From NCBI GenBank assembly GCA_017999195.1, contig JAGOBP010000224.1, forward strand, positions 1-6,931: DNA of 6,931 nucleotides, written 5' to 3'. This DNA comes from Thermoflexales bacterium (GTDB lineage: Bacteria; Chloroflexota; Anaerolineae; Fen-1058). Position numbers and translations under genes: made by a program. A model generated the notes under the pieces. The model ran no database searches and was not told where the DNA came from. It saw only the letters and a program-made list of their open reading frames with translations. Below, in pieces: positions 6,126 to 6,931 of the stretch (the stretch's first letter is position 1; each line of letters begins with the position of its first letter).

Positions 6126-6153
6126 CGAGTTGGATGATTGTTGCGGAAAAGGC

Positions 6154-6215
6154 GCGGTGCGTAGTGCGTGATGCGTGTCCAGATCTAAGATCACGCACCA
6201 CGCATCACGGACCAC
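6154..6215. repeat. Inverted heptamer repeat (GTRRTGC units) between upp and the dehydratase
   Basis: Plus-strand units are GCGGTGC, GTAGTGC, GTGATGC and GTGTCCA (6154-6181). Minus-strand units, read inward from the right, are GTGGTCC, GTGATGC, GTGGTGC and GTGATCT (6215-6188). Six bases (6182-6187) lie at the centre. Over 6154-6177 against 6192-6215, 19 of 24 positions can pair. The right edge is 3 nt after the upp stop codon. The 20-nt stretch 6157-6176 is repeated exactly at 5106-5125, in the same orientation relative to the flanking genes. Confidence 0.9.
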
Positions 6216-6218
6216 GTT

Positions 6219-6845
6219 TTAGCCCGTGCCAAATTGTCGATCGCCCGCATCGCCCAGGCCGGGCACGATGTAGCCGATGTCATTCAAGCGCTCGTCGATG
6301 ACGGCCAGATGAATCGGCACGTCGGGATGATCGGCGCTGAGCCGTGCGATGCCTTCGGGCGCGGCCAGCAGGCCCACGTACTTGATCTTCTTCGCGCCCC
6401 AGCGCTTGAGAATATCGATCGTGGCCGAGGCCGAGCCGCCCGTCGCCAACATCGGATCGAGCACCAGGCACACGTCCACCGTCGGCGCGATGGGTAAGCG
6501 GTTATAGTAGGCAATCGGCTTCAACGTGTGCTCGTCGCGGAACAAGCCGATGTGCCACACTTCGGCGGCGGGCATCATTTCCCACACGCCTTCCACCATG
6601 CCTAGTCCGGCGCGCAGCACCGGCACCAAGCCAATCTTCTCGCCGAGTTCATAGCCGTTCGCTTCGCCCATCGGCGTAGTTACGGTTTTCTCGGCCAGTT
6701 GAATATCGGCGGTGGCTTCGTAGGCGAGCAAGATCGCCAACTCGCGCACCAGTTCGCGGAATTTCTTGGGCTTGGTGGCGATGTTGCGCAACAACGTAAG
6801 TTTGTGTTTTACCAGAGGATGTTGACTGACGTAGACTTGAGACAT
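6219..6845 (-). CDS. upp: Uracil phosphoribosyltransferase
   Basis: 208 aa, the usual length. It makes UMP from uracil and PRPP in the cytoplasm (pyrimidine salvage). The PRPP-binding signature is LVLDPMLATGGSA (127-139), with Asp130 and the TGG turn. The C-terminal uracil-binding segment is GYIVPGLGDAGDRQFGT (191-207). The N-terminal part PLVKHKLTLLRN (10-21) and the LVPVLRAGLGM segment (73-83) are also typical. ATG 6845 is preceded by AGGAG (6857-6853) with 7-nt spacing. A promoter with an extended -10 lies at 6892-6918, so this gene probably leads a transcript that may continue into the dehydratase (93-nt gap) and the transferase (60-nt gap). Both gaps hold transcribed heptamer repeats that could modulate read-through or mRNA stability. 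Confidence 0.98.
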   Translation of the reverse strand: MSQVYVSQHPLVKHKLTLLRNIATKPKKFRELVRELAILLAYEATADIQLAEKTVTTPMGEANGYELGEKIGLVPVLRAGLGMVEGVWEMMPAAEVWHIGLFRDEHTLKPIAYYNRLPIAPTVDVCLVLDPMLATGGSASATIDILKRWGAKKIKYVGLLAAPEGIARLSADHPDVPIHLAVIDERLNDIGYIVPGLGDAGDRQFGTG

Positions 6846-6865
6846 GCGCTGGCTCCTGACAAAAT

Positions 6866-6892
6866 TTGCGGGCGTTGATGAAGCGCCCGCAA
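6866..6892. repeat. Perfect 9-bp inverted repeat upstream of upp
   Basis: TTGCGGGCG (6866-6874) and CGCCCGCAA (6884-6892) flank a 9-nt loop. On the minus strand the palindrome is followed by AAATTTTG, so it resembles an intrinsic terminator of a gene further right. It also touches the predicted upp -10 box and covers the predicted start point near 6885, so an operator role is equally possible. The two readings cannot be separated from the sequence. Confidence 0.7.
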
Positions 6893-6918
6893 TTCTAGCA
6901 TAGTTTTACGCTGCGCAA
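6892..6918 (-). promoter_or_regulatory. Extended -10 promoter for upp
   Basis: On the minus strand, TGC precedes TAGAAT (6897-6892), a TGn extended -10 with five of six consensus positions. A weak -35, TTGCGC (6918-6913), lies 15 nt upstream, which is short but tolerable with an extended -10. The predicted start near 6885 leaves a leader of about 40 nt that contains the AGGAG at 6853-6857. Confidence 0.5.
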
Positions 6919-6931
6919 ATTGTATGACCGA

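Noticed and set aside
5103..6215. CRISPR array or IS terminal repeats
   Set aside because: The units are 7 bp with no spacers, and no Cas, transposase or target-site duplication is present. The pair of elements flanks an intact dehydratase, not a mobile gene.
6924..6931. Start of a rightward gene at the right edge (ATG at 6924)
   Set aside because: Only eight bases remain and no ribosome-binding site is visible, so it cannot be supported.

Overview
The window reads as ordinary chromosomal housekeeping DNA from a bacterium that I would place, with moderate confidence, in the Chloroflexota. The reasons are a moderately high G+C content, a membrane-anchored PknB-type kinase with a TPR tail, a MraY/WecA-type transferase carrying a GSSG variant of a normally Asp-containing motif, and gaps packed with short repeats. 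No phage, plasmid, transposase, CRISPR, tRNA or rRNA signature is visible. All coordinates and residue numbers were counted by hand.

Layout. Positions 1-101 (minus) hold the first 33 codons of a membrane protein that runs off the left edge. It is divergent from a Ser/Thr protein kinase (239-1882, plus), and two back-to-back sigma70-like promoters fit in the gap. The kinase is followed after 31 nt by tpiA (1914-2684, plus), so the two probably share a transcript. tpiA converges on an HU-family DNA-binding protein (2798-3109, minus), with an inverted heptamer repeat and a strong GC-rich hairpin terminator between them. HU has its own good promoter and is divergent from a small membrane HEIAH metalloprotease (3261-4058, plus). 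That gene ends exactly where the minus-strand block ends: upp (6219-6845), then a threonine/serine dehydratase (5160-6125), then a polyprenyl-phosphate sugar-phosphate transferase (4059-5099), read from right to left and perhaps transcribed together.

The genes do not form one pathway. They cover signalling, glycolysis, the nucleoid, membrane proteolysis, pyrimidine salvage, amino-acid catabolism and cell-surface glycan initiation. The most interesting material is between them. Three gaps (2690-2739, 5103-5157, 6154-6215) are filled by elements built from 7-bp units arranged head-to-head as imperfect palindromes. Each begins only 2-5 nt after the stop codon of the gene on one side. Two share a unit resembling GTRRTGC. 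The third uses an unrelated unit (ATTGGTN) but the same design: heptamer period, dyad symmetry and placement next to a stop codon. That shared architecture with different unit sequences is the best candidate here for something under-described.
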